In this document: positions 61,650-64,000 of the stretch, piece by piece
Layout: every line of letters begins with the position of its first letter
How positions within the stretch are numbered: the first letter of the stretch is position 1
Assembly: GCF_001514495.1 (NCBI RefSeq)
Contig: NZ_BCNM01000002.1
Coordinates: 186,001 to 250,000 of the forward strand
Source: Paenibacillus pabuli NBRC 13638
GTDB lineage: Bacteria > Bacillota > Bacilli > Paenibacillales > Paenibacillaceae
Direction: 5' to 3'
DNA length: 64,000 bases
The notes under the pieces: model-generated
The model's input: the letters and a program-made list of their open reading frames with translations, nothing else
What the model was told of the DNA's origin: nothing
Databases searched by the model: none
Translations under genes and position numbers: made by a program

Positions 61650-63090
61650 TCTGCCTCCTCCGTCTCCATTTAACCGCCACTCGGACCAGGATCAGAATGA
61701 TAATCAGTGCGATGGCAAGCGTCAGAAAGGTGCCGAAATGTTCCTTCATCATCTCTCGCCGATATCTTTTGAACGCGACAGAATAGCTTTTGCGATCCAT
61801 CCCCAGTTCAAAGTAACCCAGTGCTTCCTCGTTTTTCTTCTCCATCAGCAAGGATTTGCCGATACCGATATAAGCGATATCATAGTTGGCGTTCAGCTTC
61901 AGCACTTCTTTCCAGATATGAACAGCCTCTGTATCCTCACCCTGATAATGAAGGGCAACCGCCTCATTCACGCTGGCTCCGAACCGTGTTGGCTCATAGA
62001 TAACCAGATTGCTTTTCCCCCGATCCAGCACCAGTTGATGATTCCCGGATTTTTCCATGGCGACTGGTGTTTTGAGCGTTCCCACCTGGTTTCCTTTGCC
62101 TCCATATACGTAGAGCAGATGACCTTCATCATCGTAAGTAAACACCCGGTTCTGCGTCGCATCCAGCACACTGTACATACCATTGCCAAGTACCTTCACA
62201 TCAATCAGTTTGGACGGACCCGGGTTGTTACGGAACCTGATGTCTCCTTTGACATCAAAATAACCAAATCGCTTCAGCACATCCTCGCCGGACGGATTGA
62301 GACGTTTGATGGGTTCGCTGGAACCGGGGTCGATATTGGTCGCATATACGAACCCTTTGGAGTCAATGTCCACATTGGAAAACTCGGTCGGTACAAACAA
62401 AACCATCTGTGCCCGCTGGGCTTTGGTTGACAACATCCGCCAGATGTATTCACCGTAGTCGCGTTCCACCTTGTTCGTACCGACGTATCCAATGAATTGA
62501 CCGTGCTCATCAAACTGCATAATTCCTTCGTAGACACCCTGAGCCACAACATACACCCGGCCTACTCGATCCACAGTCAATTTCAGCGGCTGGAACTGAA
62601 AATTGGTCGCGAGGATATCAGACTCTGGCTTCGTAATGGTATGGACCAGTTGACCTTCCCTATCCAGGACAACTACGCGGCTGTTCCCCGTATCAGCGAT
62701 GTATACTCGATCCTCTTCATCCACGAATAATCCACCTGGCGTATTAAAACGCTCCTCGCTGCCGTCCATCATAAATCCTTCGATCACCCGCAGCAGCTTA
62801 TAATCTGCGTCCAGGACAATAATTCGGCTGTTGCCACTGTCCAAAATATAAATCTGCCCGGAGGGAGAGACGTTTACATCACCAGGGTCTTTGAATTCAC
62901 CAATGCCCAGGTCGCTGCCTGAAATAGTCCGCTTGGGCAGATAGGCATCCGGTGAAGGAACGGCCTCTTTCCAGTAGTTGTAGTTATAGCTCTCATACGG
63001 CGCCGGGGAGGCCGCCGCAGGCACGGCATTCACCAGCAGCAGCGATACTGCCGCCAGGAGAACAAGCCATCTTTTCACTGTGCGTGCCAT
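61624..63090 (-). CDS. NHL-repeat (six-bladed beta-propeller) protein with TPR-like region and C-terminal anchor
   Basis: 488 residues. Signal peptide RWLVLLAAVSLLLVNAVPAA, then NHL blades: GEFKDPGDVNVSPSGQIYIL, FNTPGGLFVDEEDRVYIADT, NSRVVVLDREGQLVHTI and YATNIDPGSSEPIKRLNPSG. A helical TPR-like segment follows (WKEVLKLNANYDIAYIGIGK, EEALGYFELGMDRKSY), and a C-terminal helix FLTLAIALIIILILVRVAVK anchors it. Probably an outside sensor or scaffold for carbohydrate uptake; no enzyme motif. Start ATG, with AAGGGGG upstream. Confidence 0.88.
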   Translation of the reverse strand: MARTVKRWLVLLAAVSLLLVNAVPAAASPAPYESYNYNYWKEAVPSPDAYLPKRTISGSDLGIGEFKDPGDVNVSPSGQIYILDSGNSRIIVLDADYKLLRVIEGFMMDGSEERFNTPGGLFVDEEDRVYIADTGNSRVVVLDREGQLVHTITKPESDILATNFQFQPLKLTVDRVGRVYVVAQGVYEGIMQFDEHGQFIGYVGTNKVERDYGEYIWRMLSTKAQRAQMVLFVPTEFSNVDIDSKGFVYATNIDPGSSEPIKRLNPSGEDVLKRFGYFDVKGDIRFRNNPGPSKLIDVKVLGNGMYSVLDATQNRVFTYDDEGHLLYVYGGKGNQVGTLKTPVAMEKSGNHQLVLDRGKSNLVIYEPTRFGASVNEAVALHYQGEDTEAVHIWKEVLKLNANYDIAYIGIGKSLLMEKKNEEALGYFELGMDRKSYSVAFKRYRREMMKEHFGTFLTLAIALIIILILVRVAVKWRRRRQIDREAGLH

Positions 63091-63101
63091 ATCGTTCCCC
63101 C

Positions 63102-63965
63102 TTATTCCTTCATGCCCGAGCTCGCCATCGTCTCAATGATGCGGCTCTGTGAGAAAATGAACAGCGTGATCGGCACACTCATCAATATAAGTGCTACCGC
63201 AGCACCTGCCCCGGCCCGGGAGATTCCACCCTGAATGATCTGGCCCGCCGCATAGTGCAAGGTCTTGAGCTGTTCACTGTAGATGTATCCATTGCCATCA
63301 CTGCCCCACAGCATCTGGAACAGCAGAATGATCAATGTAAGCCAGGCTGGTTTCACATTCGGCATGACAATGGACCAGAAAATCCGGTATTCACTTGCAC
63401 CGTCCATTTTGGCAGCTTCCAGCAGCGCATCCGGGATCTGCTCCATGAACTGTTTCATCAGATATAGACCGAGCGAATAGGCGAATGCCGGAATAATGAC
63501 GGCCCAATACGTATCGATCCACCCCAGCCACGACATGATCATATAGTTCGGAATGGCCGTCACGGCAGGTGTAAACATCAGGGAAAGCACAACGACCTGG
63601 AACATGAACACCTTGCCCGGAAATTTGTGCTTGGCAAGCGGATAAGCCGCTGCCGAAGCGAGCAGCACATGGCCCACGATGCCAATGCCCGTAATAAATA
63701 CCGTATTGAATATATATCGTGAGAACGGAACCCACGAGTCACTCAGCAGATTCAGCAAATCGGTGAAATTGCTGAACGTTGGATTTTTGACAAATAGCGT
63801 TGGTGGAAAGGTAAAAATCTCATCCAACGGTTTGAACGCATTATTAATCGCATAGATCAGCGGCAGCACCATGAAAGCACCGAATACGAGCAGAAGGGCA
63901 AACAGGGAGATGCTTCCGGATAAGGAGCGGTTCACCCGCTTTTTGCCTGTTGCAATTGCAGCCAT
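63102..63965 (-). CDS. Carbohydrate ABC transporter permease (MalG type)
   Basis: 287 residues with six membrane helices. The first is LLLVFGAFMVLPLIYAINNA and the EAA loop is PDALLEAAKMDGASEYRIFW, SIVMPNVKPAWLTLIILLFQ. GGGAGAA-type ribosome site lies before the ATG. It is the second MalG-type permease in the operon; its MalF-type partner is probably the gene ending at 63968. Thus two permease pairs are encoded around the NHL/Yip1/DUF5696 genes. Confidence 0.92.
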   Translation of the reverse strand: MAAIATGKKRVNRSLSGSISLFALLLVFGAFMVLPLIYAINNAFKPLDEIFTFPPTLFVKNPTFSNFTDLLNLLSDSWVPFSRYIFNTVFITGIGIVGHVLLASAAAYPLAKHKFPGKVFMFQVVVLSLMFTPAVTAIPNYMIMSWLGWIDTYWAVIIPAFAYSLGLYLMKQFMEQIPDALLEAAKMDGASEYRIFWSIVMPNVKPAWLTLIILLFQMLWGSDGNGYIYSEQLKTLHYAAGQIIQGGISRAGAGAAVALILMSVPITLFIFSQSRIIETMASSGMKE

Positions 63966-63967
63966 AG

Positions 63968-64000
63968 CTATTCTCCCACCCTTCGAAGCAGTTTCTGTAC
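63968..64000 (-). CDS. C-terminal tail of the next operon gene (partial)
   Basis: Only ten residues are in the window before a TAG at 63968-63970 (…VQKLLRRVGE). It ends two bases before the next ATG, so it belongs to the same operon. By position it is likely the MalF-type partner of the permease downstream, but the tail alone cannot prove this. Confidence 0.5.
   Translation of the reverse strand, partial: VQKLLRRVGE

Noticed and set aside
1..64000. CRISPR array, tRNA or rRNA genes, riboswitches, insertion sequences
   Set aside because: Read for regularly spaced repeats, tRNA-like cloverleaf ends with TTCGA-type loops, T-box or known riboswitch leaders and transposase motifs; none was convincing by eye. 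A tRNAscan, Infernal and ISfinder run would be decisive.

Overview
The window looks like chromosomal DNA of a Paenibacillus or a close spore-forming relative. The signs are: mid-40s percent GC by eye; strong Shine-Dalgarno sequences and frequent TTG/GTG starts; a membrane-anchored YesN-type AraC regulator divergent from an LplB-type permease; an SLH-domain surface protein; a CotF-type spore coat cluster around an alcohol dehydrogenase; and a DUF5696/Yip1/NHL sugar-transport cluster. No rRNA, tRNA, CRISPR array or intact insertion sequence was recognised.

Layout. 1-3.0 kb: start of a sugar ABC permease and its divergent sensor-regulator. 3.1-8.3 kb: housekeeping genes (trmB, the tRNA wobble-uridine pair ytqA/ytqB, manA, an alpha/beta hydrolase). 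8.4-12.6 kb: odhA-odhB of the TCA cycle. 13.2-18.2 kb: an SLH protein followed by a 1215-residue secreted Ig-like protein. 18.5-30 kb: mostly single genes and small operons (Nudix, GNAT, SnoaL-like, DUF3891, coaA, murI, a small lipoprotein pair, and a DJ-1/GNAT/kinase operon with overlapping genes). 29.2-35.7 kb: a six-gene minus-strand operon of KAS III-like, ATP-grasp, NAD-dependent epimerase, metallo-beta-lactamase-fold hydrolase, F390-synthetase-like adenylate-forming enzyme and SDR. It reads as an uncharacterised biosynthetic cluster and is the best candidate here for an undescribed system. 35.7-40.2 kb: an AT-rich island of broken genes (GH25-M23 endolysin, secreted proteins, metalloprotease remnant) with a head-to-head deletion scar at about 37,535. 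40.2-52.2 kb: ordinary single genes plus two regulator/target pairs whose operators can be read from the sequence (DeoR with metallophosphoesterase-EamA, TetR with an MFS pump), a formylglycine-generating-enzyme homologue and a beta-propeller protein. 52.4-54.7 kb: spore coat/adh operon. 55.0 kb: an orphan SunI-like protein. 55.5-64 kb: a minus-strand carbohydrate operon with several ABC permeases, a DUF5696 protein, a Yip1 membrane protein, an NHL/TPR membrane protein and a cytoplasmic GH26 enzyme.

How the genes work together: the 55.5-64 kb operon probably imports mannan-type oligosaccharides and cleaves them inside the cell, and manA at 6.3 kb could feed mannose-6-phosphate into glycolysis. 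OdhAB supplies succinyl-CoA. The DeoR and TetR units look self-contained and autoregulated. The six-gene cluster plausibly condenses, reduces, activates and hydrolyses an acyl substrate, but its product cannot be read from sequence. All functions are from reading translations and motifs; no database search was run.
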